This document shows positions 35,761-44,905 of a stretch of DNA of 64,000 nucleotides, in pieces. The stretch covers positions 310,001 through 374,000 of the forward strand of contig CBDEGO010000002.1 in NCBI GenBank assembly GCA_965237995.1, read 5' to 3'. A program made the position numbers and the translations under genes. How positions within the stretch are numbered: the stretch's first letter is position 1; every line of letters starts with the position of its first letter. The stretch comes from JAAELZ01 sp965237995 (GTDB lineage: Bacteria > Pseudomonadota > Gammaproteobacteria > Arenicellales > Poriferihabitantaceae). The notes under the pieces were generated by a model. It saw nothing but the letters and a program-made list of their open reading frames with translations, was not told the origin of the DNA and did not search any database.

Positions 35761-36957
35761 TTAAGTGATACGCTCAACCGCCATCGCTGTGGCTTCACCA
35801 CCGCCGATACACAAAGAGGCCATGCCTGTTTTAAGACCATAGATTTCTAAGGCATTAAGTAAGGTGACAAGTATACGCGCACCAGAGGCACCAATTGGAT
35901 GGCCCAATGCGCATGCACCACCATGGATGTTTACTTTCTCCGCATTTAAGCCTAGCTCTTTGATTGCTGCCATGGTCACGACCGCAAAGGCTTCGTTAAT
36001 CTCATATAAATCAGCGTCGTCTTGCGTCCAGTTTAACTTTTTCAGTAATTTCTGCATTGCTCCCTACTGGTGCAGTGGTGAACCACTCAGGTTCGTGCGA
36101 ATGGCTAGAGTGGCCAAGTATTCGTGCTCTTGGGGTATAACCTAAGCGCTCGGCTGTAGATTCGCGCATCAGCATCAAGCTTGCGGCGCCATCTGAAATA
36201 GAACTCGCATTGGCCGCGGTTATCGTGCCACCCTCTTTAAATGCTGGCTTTAAGTTTGGAATCTTATCAATTCTAGCGTTGCCTGGCGATTCGTCTTCGC
36301 TGACAGTTATTTCGCCTTTGCGGGTTTGCATGGTCACTGGCGCTATTTCATCGTTAAATTTACCGCTTTGTATTGCGGCTAATGCGCGGTTTAACGAAGT
36401 AATTGCAAATTCATCTTGTTGTTCACGGGTAAAGAGTGTATTTACTTGCACAACGTTCAGCGAATGCGCCCATGAGCGTGCCTCTATCGTAAGCATCTTC
36501 AAGACCATCCATAAACATGTGGTCAATCACTTGCCCATGGCCCATCCGTAAGCCGCCACGGGCTTTAGGGTAGCAGGTAAGGCGCGTTGGTCATGCTTTC
36601 CATACCACCCGCGATCATCACTTCATTTGTACCTGCAAGTAATAAGTCGTGTGCAAGCATCACCGCCTTCATGCCCGAGCCACACATTTTGTTTATGGTG
36701 CTAGCAGTGGTGCTCAAGGGCAGCCCTGCACCCAACGTTGCTTGTCGCGCTGGCGCTTGGCTTTGGCCAGCTTGTAGCACATTACCCATAATCACTTCTT
36801 GCATTTCTCTCCCCGATAAGCCAGATTTGCTTAAGGTGGCGCGAATAGCTGCAGCGCACCTAATTCACTAGCGGTCGCCGAAGCAAGGGTCACCTTGTAG
36901 GCTTCCCATTGGGGTGCGTGCATAGGCAACAATTACAATTGGGTCTTTATTGGGCAT
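35761..36957 (-). pseudogene. Acetyl-CoA acetyltransferase (thiolase) with five frame breaks
   Basis: Read in pieces, the gene encodes a complete thiolase of about 397 residues: IVIVAYARTPMGSLQGD, the nucleophile loop INKMCGSGMKAVMLA, GGMESMTNAPYLLP, NEAFAVVTMAAIKELGL and GGACALGHPIGASGARI with the second catalytic Cys region CIGGGEA. Continuity needs single-base changes near 36895 (extra C), 36858 (missing base), 36568 (extra C), 36445 (extra base) and 36062 (extra G). Most are at short homopolymers, and total frame is kept. All catalytic residues survive, so decay is recent or the breaks are sequence errors. The MaoC gene follows on the same strand. Confidence 0.85.
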
Positions 36958-37097
36958 AATATGATTCGTGCTCTACGGTGGCCGTCCAAGCTACCGATAA
37001 GTTTGATTTAGGTTCGTTGATTTAGCATCATCAGTCGTTATGCTTGGGCTACGTAGATACCTGTAAAATTCAAGATTTAAAGTACCGTCAGATCATA

Positions 37098-37694
37098 ATG
37101 CCAAGAGCACGTTGTATTCAATGCGATTATCCAAAAAAGGTGTGCGTTTGCGCTGCGGTTAAGCCGGTAAATATCGAAATGAATATCGATATTCTGCAAC
37201 ACCCAACAGAAGTTCATGTCGCTAAAAACACAGGCCGCTTGGTTAAATTATGTATTTCTCACACCACCATTCATGTAGGAGAAGTGGTAAGCGACTTCTC
37301 TGCGTTACGTGCAACGCTAAACACTCTTAGCCCGGCTCAAGTGGCATTGGTTTATCCGTTGCAAAAAAATACGCCTGCCCCAAGCAACATAGATTTAGCG
37401 CAAGTTAAGTATTTACTATTTATCGATGCCACTTGGCGTAAGGCGCATAAGATGATGCAATTAAATCCATGGTTAGCGCAATACCCGCGCTTAGGCCTAA
37501 AGACAAATTCATTGCGGTTTAAACCCAATTATGAAATTCGCTTCACCAAAAAAACAGATGCACTTTCTACTTTAGAAGCCGTTGCAGCGGCGTTGATCAC
37601 TGTAGATCCAAACTGTGACGTCACCCCCCTTTTTGACGTATTTGATAAAATGAAGCAACCCTATTTGGCGGCAATAAAGGATAAAACGGCATAA
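37098..37694 (+). CDS. tapT: tRNA-uridine aminocarboxypropyltransferase (DTW domain)
   Basis: The start at 37098 gives MPRARCIQCDYPKKVCVCAA, the expected zinc-binding N-terminus, and a 198-residue protein; a longer frame from 37044 has no family support. The DTW hallmark is DATWRKAHKMM near residue 113, preceded by the hydrophobic strand YLLFI. TapT adds the 3-amino-3-carboxypropyl group to uridine 47 of tRNA using SAM. The gene is divergent from the thiolase. Confidence 0.87.
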   Translation: MPRARCIQCDYPKKVCVCAAVKPVNIEMNIDILQHPTEVHVAKNTGRLVKLCISHTTIHVGEVVSDFSALRATLNTLSPAQVALVYPLQKNTPAPSNIDLAQVKYLLFIDATWRKAHKMMQLNPWLAQYPRLGLKTNSLRFKPNYEIRFTKKTDALSTLEAVAAALITVDPNCDVTPLFDVFDKMKQPYLAAIKDKTA

Positions 37695-37765
37695 TCCGAA
37701 GGTTCGTGCAAAGCGTCTAAGTGAGATCTATAATCGATTAGTCAGTTACTCAACTACCATACAGT

Positions 37766-38794
37766 TTGCAACCTCTTGCGTCTTTACAGCCTTTCAACAC
37801 CTTGGGTGTCCCCGCTCGCGCGCAATACTTGTGCGCAGCTAGCTCAGTGGACGAGGCTCAAGCTGCCATTGAACAAGCGCACCATCAAGGTCTTCGTATT
37901 TTGCCTATTGGTGAAGGAAGCAATATCGTATTTGCGGGAGATTATGAAGGCTTAGTACTGAAAAACGAGATTACTGGTGTTGAGGTCGTGGACAGCAGTG
38001 CCTCAACAGTAACGATAGAAGTGGGCGGCGGACACAACTGGCATGAGCTAGTAAAACACTGCTTAGACAGTGGTTGGTACGGCCTAGAAAACTTAGCGCT
38101 TATTCCTGGGACAGCGGGCGCGGCGCCTGTTCAAAATATCGGCGCCTATGGAGTAGAGTTGTCAGGTGTGTTTGAATCACTGTGCTACTTGCCAATTAAT
38201 TCACCTGATGAAGTGAACGCTATTCAGCACTTAAACAAAGCAGCGTGCCAATTTGGCTATCGCGATAGCGTACTTAAGCACGCATTACGAGATAAGGCCT
38301 TGGTGACTTCTATTCGTTTGTGTTTGTCGACAAAAGCAGAAGTTAATATTTCTTATCCAGCGTTGCTTAAGTGGTTGCAACAAAATAAGCTGACCCCTAC
38401 ACCGAACAATGTTTTTACGTCAGTGTGCGCTATTCGCAATAGTAAATTACCAAACCCCACAGATATTCCGAATGCAGGCAGTTTTTTTAAAAACCCCGTG
38501 GTAAGTGCCCCTACCTTTCAGCAATTACGTGACCGGTTTAATTCAATGCCAAGTTACCCAATGCCAAAGGATAAAACTAAGCTATCAGCAGCATGGTTGA
38601 TTGAGCAGGCAGGATGGAAAGGCAGCAATAGTGACCAAACAGGTATGCACACTGAGCAAGCCTTAGTTTTGGTTAACCCAGCGCGCGCAGACGGACGTGC
38701 GGTGCTTGATGTGGCCAAGCAAGTCGCCGCTAGTGTTCAAGAGCAATTTGACGTTGAGCTGGAAATAGAGCCTAGAATTTACCCCACACCTTAA
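37766..38794 (+). CDS. murB: UDP-N-acetylenolpyruvoylglucosamine reductase
   Basis: MurB reduces the enolpyruvyl group in peptidoglycan precursor synthesis. The 342-residue type I enzyme starts at TTG and shows the FAD-binding GEGSNIVFAGDYEGLVL and ENLALIPGTAGAAPVQNIGAYG, the catalytic Ser in AGSFFKNPVV and the Glu in LEIEPRIY at the end. SAAWLIEQAGWKG is typical. The next frame opens directly after the stop. Confidence 0.95.
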   Translation: MQPLASLQPFNTLGVPARAQYLCAASSVDEAQAAIEQAHHQGLRILPIGEGSNIVFAGDYEGLVLKNEITGVEVVDSSASTVTIEVGGGHNWHELVKHCLDSGWYGLENLALIPGTAGAAPVQNIGAYGVELSGVFESLCYLPINSPDEVNAIQHLNKAACQFGYRDSVLKHALRDKALVTSIRLCLSTKAEVNISYPALLKWLQQNKLTPTPNNVFTSVCAIRNSKLPNPTDIPNAGSFFKNPVVSAPTFQQLRDRFNSMPSYPMPKDKTKLSAAWLIEQAGWKGSNSDQTGMHTEQALVLVNPARADGRAVLDVAKQVAASVQEQFDVELEIEPRIYPTP

Positions 38795-38812
38795 TTGCAG
38801 CGTAATACGAAA

Positions 38813-39424
38813 ATGTTGCAAGCCAGTTTATTCAACGAACCCATGCTAATTCGTGAGAATAATTTAGTGGCAGATTATTGCGAGCAATTTCTTAGCGTCC
38901 ATGATGCTGATCAGGCATTCGAAGAATTAATACGCAGCACCACTTGGACACAGCCCAAGCTGAAAGTGTATGGAAAATGGCATTTAAGCCCGCGTTTGTT
39001 ACAGTTTTTCGGTGAACCCCATCTACGCAAAGAGTACGCAGGCCAAGCGCATGCCCCTGAACCTTGGACGCCCTTGTTGCACAGTTTAAAACAACAAATA
39101 GAGCAGCAAACGCGCACTCAATTTAATTGTGTTTTAGTCAATTACTACCGAGATGGTGCAGATTCCGTTGGCTGGCATGCTGACGATGAAACTCAACTAG
39201 GAAAGGCGCCAGTTATCGCATCGTTAACGTTAGGAGGGGTACGCCCTTTCGACTTAAAACATCAACATAATAAAACGCTTAGTAAAATTCGACTGCATTT
39301 AGGTCATGGCTCGTTGTTTGTCATGCGACCGCCTACACAGCAATTTTGGCATCATCAAGTGCCTAAAACTAAAAAATATAATCAGCCAAGATTAAATCTT
39401 ACTTTTCGTTATATAGTTCGATGA
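38813..39424 (+). CDS. AlkB-like 2-oxoglutarate/Fe(II) dioxygenase
   Basis: The ATG at 38813 gives MLQASLFNEPMLIREN and a 203-residue protein; an upstream TTG directly after murB would add six residues. The iron site is GWHADDETQLG (His and Asp) and the distal His in FWHHQVPKTKKY, followed by PRLNLTFR with the 2-oxoglutarate-binding Arg. The NYYRDGADSVGWH context matches AlkB proteins that demethylate alkylated bases (ALKBH2/3-like). It overlaps greB by four bases. Confidence 0.88.
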   Translation: MLQASLFNEPMLIRENNLVADYCEQFLSVHDADQAFEELIRSTTWTQPKLKVYGKWHLSPRLLQFFGEPHLRKEYAGQAHAPEPWTPLLHSLKQQIEQQTRTQFNCVLVNYYRDGADSVGWHADDETQLGKAPVIASLTLGGVRPFDLKHQHNKTLSKIRLHLGHGSLFVMRPPTQQFWHHQVPKTKKYNQPRLNLTFRYIVR

Positions 39425-39918
39425 GTCGTTATCGACCACCCAGACCTAAGTCATCGCCCTACATTACCCCAACCGGATTATTTCGTTTACAAAAGGAGTC
39501 GGTGCAGTTATGGAAAAAAAGAGCTGAAGTCACGGCAGCGGTCACCGCTGCCGCTGCGGAAGGCGATAGATCGGAAAACGCGGAGTATATCTATCGTAAA
39601 AAGCAATTAAGAGAAATCGACCGACGTATTCGCTACCTACAAAAGCGATTACCTGATTTAAAGGTAGTCAATAGTGTTGCTGATGAATCTAGAATATATT
39701 TTGGCGCTACCATTACTTTGGAAAAAGAGGATCAATCGACAGTGCAGTACACCATTGTCGGCGCCGACGAGATCGATAGTGATTCAAGTAAAGGATACAT
39801 TAGCGTTGACTCCCCACTTGCCAGAGTATTAATTGCTAAAGAAGTTGATGATGAAGTCGCCATTAAAATTGCAGACAATACGCATCATTATCTAATCAAC
39901 TCTATTGAATATCAATAA
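39421..39918 (+). CDS. greB: Transcript cleavage factor GreB
   Basis: The 165-residue protein has an N-terminal coiled-coil finger (EVTAAVTAAAAEGDRSENAEY with the acidic tip residues) and a C-terminal FKBP-like domain (FGATITLEKEDQSTVQYTIV). ITPTGLFRLQKE near the start and the basic patch YIYRKKQLREIDRRIRYLQK mark GreB rather than GreA. It rescues backtracked RNA polymerase. The start overlaps the stop of the alkB-like gene (ATGA). Confidence 0.93.
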   Translation: MSRYRPPRPKSSPYITPTGLFRLQKESVQLWKKRAEVTAAVTAAAAEGDRSENAEYIYRKKQLREIDRRIRYLQKRLPDLKVVNSVADESRIYFGATITLEKEDQSTVQYTIVGADEIDSDSSKGYISVDSPLARVLIAKEVDDEVAIKIADNTHHYLINSIEYQ

Positions 39919-40037
39919 TAGTACCGGCCTAAGCCCCATTGAACTACTCCTTCTATACGGTATACTGTAGACTCCGCCGCCCGTGACACTGAGAGAATCG
40001 CTTGTCTAGACCTAGCGCATAACGTCTATTTCGTACT

Positions 40038-40508
40038 ATGTCAAAAAAATTAATCACTGTAGGGTGGATAGAATTAGCTTCTCTTCCTGAGCTATCAATC
40101 CCCGCTATTCGGGTCAAAGTAGATACGGGAGCTCGTACCTCAGCGTTACATGTTACCAATTTGGAGCGCTTTGAGCGACAAGGTGAAGGGTTTGCCTCTT
40201 TTGACGTACATCCAATGCGACGTTACCAAGCGCATACCGTGCGATGCCAGGCTCCGGTTATCGGAGAAAAAAAGGTTAAAAGTTCGGGCGGACACGTGCA
40301 GATAAGGCCCGTAGTAGTTACAAGCTTATGCATTGCAGGGCAAACATGGACAATCCAAGTCACTTTGACTAACCGCGAAAAAATGCGGTTTAAAATGTTG
40401 CTAGGCCGTGAAGCCATGCGCGAAAAAATTGAGGTTGACCCCGGCGCCCAATACCTGCAAGGTTACCAAAGCCATAAATCAATGATGTCTACATACAACT
40501 TGAGGTAA
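40038..40508 (+). CDS. rimB: RimB-like RimK-associated aspartyl/zinc protease-fold protein
   Basis: The 156-residue protein contains VKVDTGARTSALHVTN, the retropepsin-like active-site segment of the ATP-dependent zinc protease (DUF785) family, and FKMLLGREAMREKIEVDPG at the end. In Pseudomonas this protein, RimB, is encoded beside rimK and modulates RimK activity on ribosomal protein S6. Here it starts two bases before rimK on the same strand. No rimA is seen. Confidence 0.85.
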   Translation: MSKKLITVGWIELASLPELSIPAIRVKVDTGARTSALHVTNLERFERQGEGFASFDVHPMRRYQAHTVRCQAPVIGEKKVKSSGGHVQIRPVVVTSLCIAGQTWTIQVTLTNREKMRFKMLLGREAMREKIEVDPGAQYLQGYQSHKSMMSTYNLR

Positions 40509-40510
40509 TA

Positions 40511-41413
40511 ATGAAAATAGCTATTTTGTCTCAGAATAGAAAGCTCTATTCAACCAGCCGACTGATTGAAGAAGCCCATGCAAAAGGCCACGAAACGCAA
40601 GTTATTGATGTGCTTAGAGCTTATATGAACATTGCTTCGCATCACCCGACTATTCACTATAAAGGAGAACCGTTAGAAGGGTTTGACGCAGTCATTCCGC
40701 GTATTGGCGCGTCAGTTACGTTTTACGGTGCCACGGTTTTAAGGCAATTTGAAATGATGGGCGTTGTACCATTGAATGAATCTGTTGCCATTACGCGGTC
40801 ACGAGACAAGCTACGTTCATTACAATTGCTTTCACGTAAAGGCATTGGTTTGCCCGTAACTGGCTTCGCCAGTCGACCAGATGACATCAAAGGGGTGATT
40901 CAAATGGTGGGCGGTGCGCCTCTTGTAGTTAAACTGTTGGAAGGCACACAAGGTATCGGAGTCGTGTTAGCTGAAACACAAAAAGCCGCTGAGAGCGTTA
41001 TTGAGGGCTTTATGGGTGTAAAAGCCCATATAATGGTGCAGGAATACATTAAAGAAGCCCGCGGCGCCGATATTCGTTGTTTAGTAGTCGGCGGCAAAGT
41101 AGTGGCGGCGATGAAGCGTCAAGCCATGGAAGGTGAGTTTCGCTCAAACCTACACCGAGGCGGCTCGTCTTCATTGATAAAAATTACCCCTGAAGAACGA
41201 TCAACTGCCGTACGTGCTGCAAAAATTATGGGCCTAAATGTGTCCGGTGTTGATTTGTTGCGCTCCAATCATGGCCCCGTGGTAATGGAAGTTAATTCCA
41301 GTCCCGGTCTGCAAGGGATCGAGTCTGCCACCAGTAAGAATGTAGCAGGGATGATTATTGAACAGCTAGAGAAGAATGTCAGAGTTGGGCGAACCGCCAC
41401 TAAGGGCGGGTAA
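40511..41413 (+). CDS. rimK: Ribosomal protein S6 modification ligase RimK
   Basis: RimK is an ATP-grasp ligase that adds glutamate residues to the C-terminus of ribosomal protein S6. The 300-residue length equals E. coli RimK. PLVVKLLEGTQGIGVVLAET is the ATP-grasp glycine loop region, and VDLLRSNHGPVVMEVNSSPGLQGIE contains the metal-binding Glu and Asn. It is coupled with rimB just upstream. Confidence 0.94.
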   Translation: MKIAILSQNRKLYSTSRLIEEAHAKGHETQVIDVLRAYMNIASHHPTIHYKGEPLEGFDAVIPRIGASVTFYGATVLRQFEMMGVVPLNESVAITRSRDKLRSLQLLSRKGIGLPVTGFASRPDDIKGVIQMVGGAPLVVKLLEGTQGIGVVLAETQKAAESVIEGFMGVKAHIMVQEYIKEARGADIRCLVVGGKVVAAMKRQAMEGEFRSNLHRGGSSSLIKITPEERSTAVRAAKIMGLNVSGVDLLRSNHGPVVMEVNSSPGLQGIESATSKNVAGMIIEQLEKNVRVGRTATKGG

Positions 41414-41607
41414 GATTTAGTAATCAAGAATTACAATATTGATAGATAGATTAAACCAGCATCTCGTTTTCAATTTTCACACTTCAGCGTTAGGTGGAGA
41501 TATCGAGATTGACCCAATGAAAATGAGAATAAAATGGTTGAATAAATGTCTGTCTGAAATCGCTCTGTACAGGTAATATCGGCATGTGTACAACTACGTT
41601 TTAACCT

Positions 41608-42936
41608 GTGGATTATTCGATTAGTATTTCCGCCATTGTTATACTCCTCGCGATTAATGCTTTTTTTGTAGCAGCGGAGTTTGCCTTAGTCAAAGCCAAG
41701 AGTTTTCGTATTGATGCTATCGCTAAGGAAGGCAGCGCTTCGGCAATACTTACGCAGAAAATTCAAGAAAATCTAGAGTCTTACCTTGCCGCTTGCCAGC
41801 TCGGCATCACAATGGCATCTCTGGGCCTTGGTTGGGTGGGTGAACCGGTGGTCGCGTCTCTGTTAGAGCCTTTATTTACCGCGATGGGTTTATCTGAAGC
41901 GGTCATCCATACCGTATCTTTTCTGTTGGGTTTTTTGCTGTTCTCTGCTTTACACATTGTTATTGGTGAGCAAGTGCCTAAAACATTTGCAATCCGTAAG
42001 GCCGAGCCCGTGTCCATGTGGTGTGCCTATCCGCTTCATATATTCTATCTTTTAGCCTACCCGTTAAACTGGTTGTTGAATAAAGCGTCTGTCTCTATTC
42101 TTACTTTGTTCGGGGTCGAGGAAGTCAGTCACTCTGATGTATTGTCTAATGACGAAATAAAGGAAGTGATAGAAACTTCCGAAAAACATGGCGGGCTAAA
42201 TGCAGACAAAGCCATTATGTTGAATAATATGTTTGATTTTGATTCGCATATTGTCGAGCAAATAATGGTCCCGAGAAGCGAAGTCGATGTGATTAATTTG
42301 CAAGACCCGTTCGAACAAACTTTAGCCATGATTCGACAGACAAATCATTCTCGATTTCCCGTGTTTGATGGTAACGCGAATAATCCGATTGGCGTCGTGT
42401 TAGCCAAGGACATTTATAATGACTTAGTCGCTCCTGGCGCTACGATTGAGTTAGTAGATTCCGTCAAGAAGAATTTACGAGAAGTCGTGTTGGTGCCAGA
42501 AAGTCAACCGATTTTTAAATTATTTGAATCCATGCGTAAAACGCGCAATCACATGGCATTGGTTATGGATGAGTACAGCACTTACAGCGGCATCGTGTCG
42601 CTTGAAGACATGCTCGAAGAAATTGTAGGGGAAATCGCCGATGAATTCGACGAAGATGAACCTGATAACCAAGTGGTCTGGGTCGATGACCATTGGGAAG
42701 CAGGTGGGTTAGTTACCTTAGCTGATTTAGATCGAGAGTTAGATACAGACTTTGCTCAAGAAATAAAGGCGAATACAATTAACGGTTTATTCATGGAAAG
42801 TCTAAACCGCATGCCCAATCAAGGAGACGATATCTTAGTCAACGGTTACGGCTTTATGGTCGATGAAATGGACCCCGATATTAGCCGAATAGAAAAGGTA
42901 AAAATATACGCTAAATCTGACTCTGGAAAAGCCTAA
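41608..42936 (+). CDS. CNNM/CorC-type (hemolysin-like) membrane protein
   Basis: The 442-residue protein starts at GTG. An N-terminal DUF21 membrane domain of four helices (residues 1-150, with NAFFVAAEFALVKAKSFR) is followed by two CBS domains (about 200-330, IMVPRSEVDVINLQD and HMALVMDEYSTYSGIVSLED) and a C-terminal transporter-associated domain (WEAGGLVTLADLDRELDTDF). Members are linked to divalent cation transport, mostly magnesium or cobalt efflux. It is a single-gene unit. Confidence 0.88.
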   Translation: MDYSISISAIVILLAINAFFVAAEFALVKAKSFRIDAIAKEGSASAILTQKIQENLESYLAACQLGITMASLGLGWVGEPVVASLLEPLFTAMGLSEAVIHTVSFLLGFLLFSALHIVIGEQVPKTFAIRKAEPVSMWCAYPLHIFYLLAYPLNWLLNKASVSILTLFGVEEVSHSDVLSNDEIKEVIETSEKHGGLNADKAIMLNNMFDFDSHIVEQIMVPRSEVDVINLQDPFEQTLAMIRQTNHSRFPVFDGNANNPIGVVLAKDIYNDLVAPGATIELVDSVKKNLREVVLVPESQPIFKLFESMRKTRNHMALVMDEYSTYSGIVSLEDMLEEIVGEIADEFDEDEPDNQVVWVDDHWEAGGLVTLADLDRELDTDFAQEIKANTINGLFMESLNRMPNQGDDILVNGYGFMVDEMDPDISRIEKVKIYAKSDSGKA

Positions 42937-43153
42937 ATTACGCATCCACTGCATACTAGCTAAGGCCAAAGTCACTTCCTCATTTTCTGCGTAGTCTATC
43001 GCCTTTTAGGCAATTCGATCAATGCTGTGTGTTCGTAAACAGTACGCCGTGCTTACGCGGGAGTGTCTATATTACAGGCTATTAACCTAAAATTAAGGCA
43101 CGGTTAAGGGGAATCGACTACCGTGGCCTCATCTTAATTAACAACTTATTTCT

Positions 43154-43600
43154 ATGACTGATTTATCAAAACGTAACACTATGAAGAATGTTGCGCTGGC
43201 TACCGCTAGCGTAGGTTCTGGACTATTTGGCACACTTGCATTTGCCAAGACCGCTGAGGAGCAAACCCATCCCGGGTTAAAGCTCAAAGTCGAGCAAGGA
43301 GAAGATGGCACATTAAAAGTAAGCCTACTCAATGATTCGAAACACACTATCAAATTAAATGACCTCTCGCCAAGTCAAATTTCTACCCCATCGGGTGATA
43401 TTGACATGGGTCACTTAGTTGCCAATAAAGGCTTCTCACTTGGCCCTCAAAGCCAACTAGAATTACTAACAAGCTATACTGAGAATAAACATAATTCATC
43501 GCATTTATTGTTAAACACGAGTAAGAACATTATCTCCCGAAACTTAAAAGTGAGTACTTCACTTCACGCACCCATGACAGCAATCCCAATGCTTGCATAA
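43154..43600 (+). CDS. Exported hypothetical protein, 148 aa
   Basis: An N-terminal segment SKRNTMKNVALATASVGSGL then FGTLAFA resembles a signal peptide with Lys-Arg ahead of the hydrophobic core, possibly Tat-like; a later start at the second Met is also possible. The mature part LKLKVEQGEDGTLKVSLLND and PSGDIDMGHLVANKGFSLGP suggests a beta-rich domain. I do not recognise a family. A strong terminator follows, so it is probably monocistronic. Confidence 0.65.
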   Translation: MTDLSKRNTMKNVALATASVGSGLFGTLAFAKTAEEQTHPGLKLKVEQGEDGTLKVSLLNDSKHTIKLNDLSPSQISTPSGDIDMGHLVANKGFSLGPQSQLELLTSYTENKHNSSHLLLNTSKNIISRNLKVSTSLHAPMTAIPMLA

Positions 43601-43633
43601 TGATGAGTTGAGCTTACTCAAAACCCATCGATA

Positions 43634-43660
43634 AAGCCGAGCATCGCTCGGCTTTTTTTT
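43634..43660 (+). terminator. Rho-independent terminator
   Basis: The perfect stem AAGCCGAGC / GCTCGGCTT with loop ATC ends in a T-run, 34 bases after the exported hypothetical gene. Confidence 0.92.
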
Positions 43661-43825
43661 AGCTCTTGAATCCGTTTAGAGGTACTATTCGACTCGAATG
43701 CTTTAGCTACGCTATTAGTACGGTAAATAGGGGAAATACTTAAACAATATAATGGCTATTATTCAACAAACAACGCTTGCGCCAAGTCTGATAATGGTAG
43801 CAAAGAATATAGAAATTGATCTCGG

Positions 43826-44905
43826 ATGTCTTCGCACCGCCTAGCATTTATAGACTCGTTAAGAGGCCTCGCTGCGTGTTACGTAGTGCTCTATCATCTT
43901 GCGCTACTGCCTACTCCTTCACTAATACCGCCGGAGTTCCTGCGCTCTTTTATTCTATATGGCGGCTCTGGAGTCGCATTATTCTTCGTATTGAGCGCCT
44001 ATACAATGTGCTTAACCATGCACAACCGAATGCACGAAGATAATGCAGTTTCTGCTTTTTACTGGCGCCGTTTTTTTAGAATCGCACCGTTGTTCTACGT
44101 GCTGCTCTTGGTAAAGTTAGTCTTCGATAAGGTCGTACTACAACAAAATCATTCTGTCACTGAAATCATGGCGAGCGTAGGTTTCGCCTTCAATTTAATA
44201 CCAAGTTATGTAAGCGGAATTGTCATGGCAAGTTGGACAATCGGCGTGGAAATGCTGTTTTACTTGATCTTTCCTTACTTGTTCAAAATAGTTTATACCC
44301 TACCAAGAGCAATCGGTCTGTTACTATTTTCCTTAGTTATAGACAGCTTGGTACAAACCGTTTTAGCGAAGTACTTACCGGATAGCACGCAATCAAAGAC
44401 TTATTTACATATGAATATTGCGCACCAAATTCCCGTGTTCGCATTAGGGTTTATCGCGTATTTTTTTCATTGTCATATAGATAGATACGCTGCACTAAAA
44501 CGAAACCTAGGTTATGAATTACTGACTATCAGTAGCTTGTTGTTTTATCTAGTCTTACAAGACCTACAGGTCCCTTCTGTATCTAACTGGCATTTTATAG
44601 CATTGATCTATACTCTATTTATTCTTGGTGTCGCATTTGTACAACCTAAAATATTAGTCAATAAGGCAACACAGTTTTTAGGTGAAATATCTTATTCAAT
44701 CTATTTAAATCATGCATTGTTAATAGTAGTCTTAATTATTCTTTCAGGTCCATTTTCCTTACCGTTTTCCAGTTCATGGTTTTATATCGCCGCGCTGATT
44801 GTGGTATTTTCTCTTCTACTTCCGTTGTCTGTTGCTACCTTTCGATTAGTGGAACAACCAGCGATCAATTTTGGACGACAAATCTTCCGTAATAAAAATG
44901 CCTAA
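43826..44905 (+). CDS. Acyltransferase 3 family membrane protein
   Basis: The 359-residue protein has about ten hydrophobic segments. The family signature RLAFIDSLRGLAACYVVLYH with the conserved Arg and His is at the N-terminus, and FFRIAPLFYVLLL and SYSIYLNHALLIVVLI follow as expected. Members transfer acetyl or other acyl groups to surface sugars. Its stop lies inside the start of an ABC transporter ATPase gene (eight-base overlap), so the modification may be tied to that exporter. Confidence 0.85.
   Translation: MSSHRLAFIDSLRGLAACYVVLYHLALLPTPSLIPPEFLRSFILYGGSGVALFFVLSAYTMCLTMHNRMHEDNAVSAFYWRRFFRIAPLFYVLLLVKLVFDKVVLQQNHSVTEIMASVGFAFNLIPSYVSGIVMASWTIGVEMLFYLIFPYLFKIVYTLPRAIGLLLFSLVIDSLVQTVLAKYLPDSTQSKTYLHMNIAHQIPVFALGFIAYFFHCHIDRYAALKRNLGYELLTISSLLFYLVLQDLQVPSVSNWHFIALIYTLFILGVAFVQPKILVNKATQFLGEISYSIYLNHALLIVVLIILSGPFSLPFSSSWFYIAALIVVFSLLLPLSVATFRLVEQPAINFGRQIFRNKNA

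Noticed and set aside
41414..41607. GCGTTAGG near 41490 as a stray attC core
   Set aside because: No pairing partner at the expected distance and no cassette-like genes around it.
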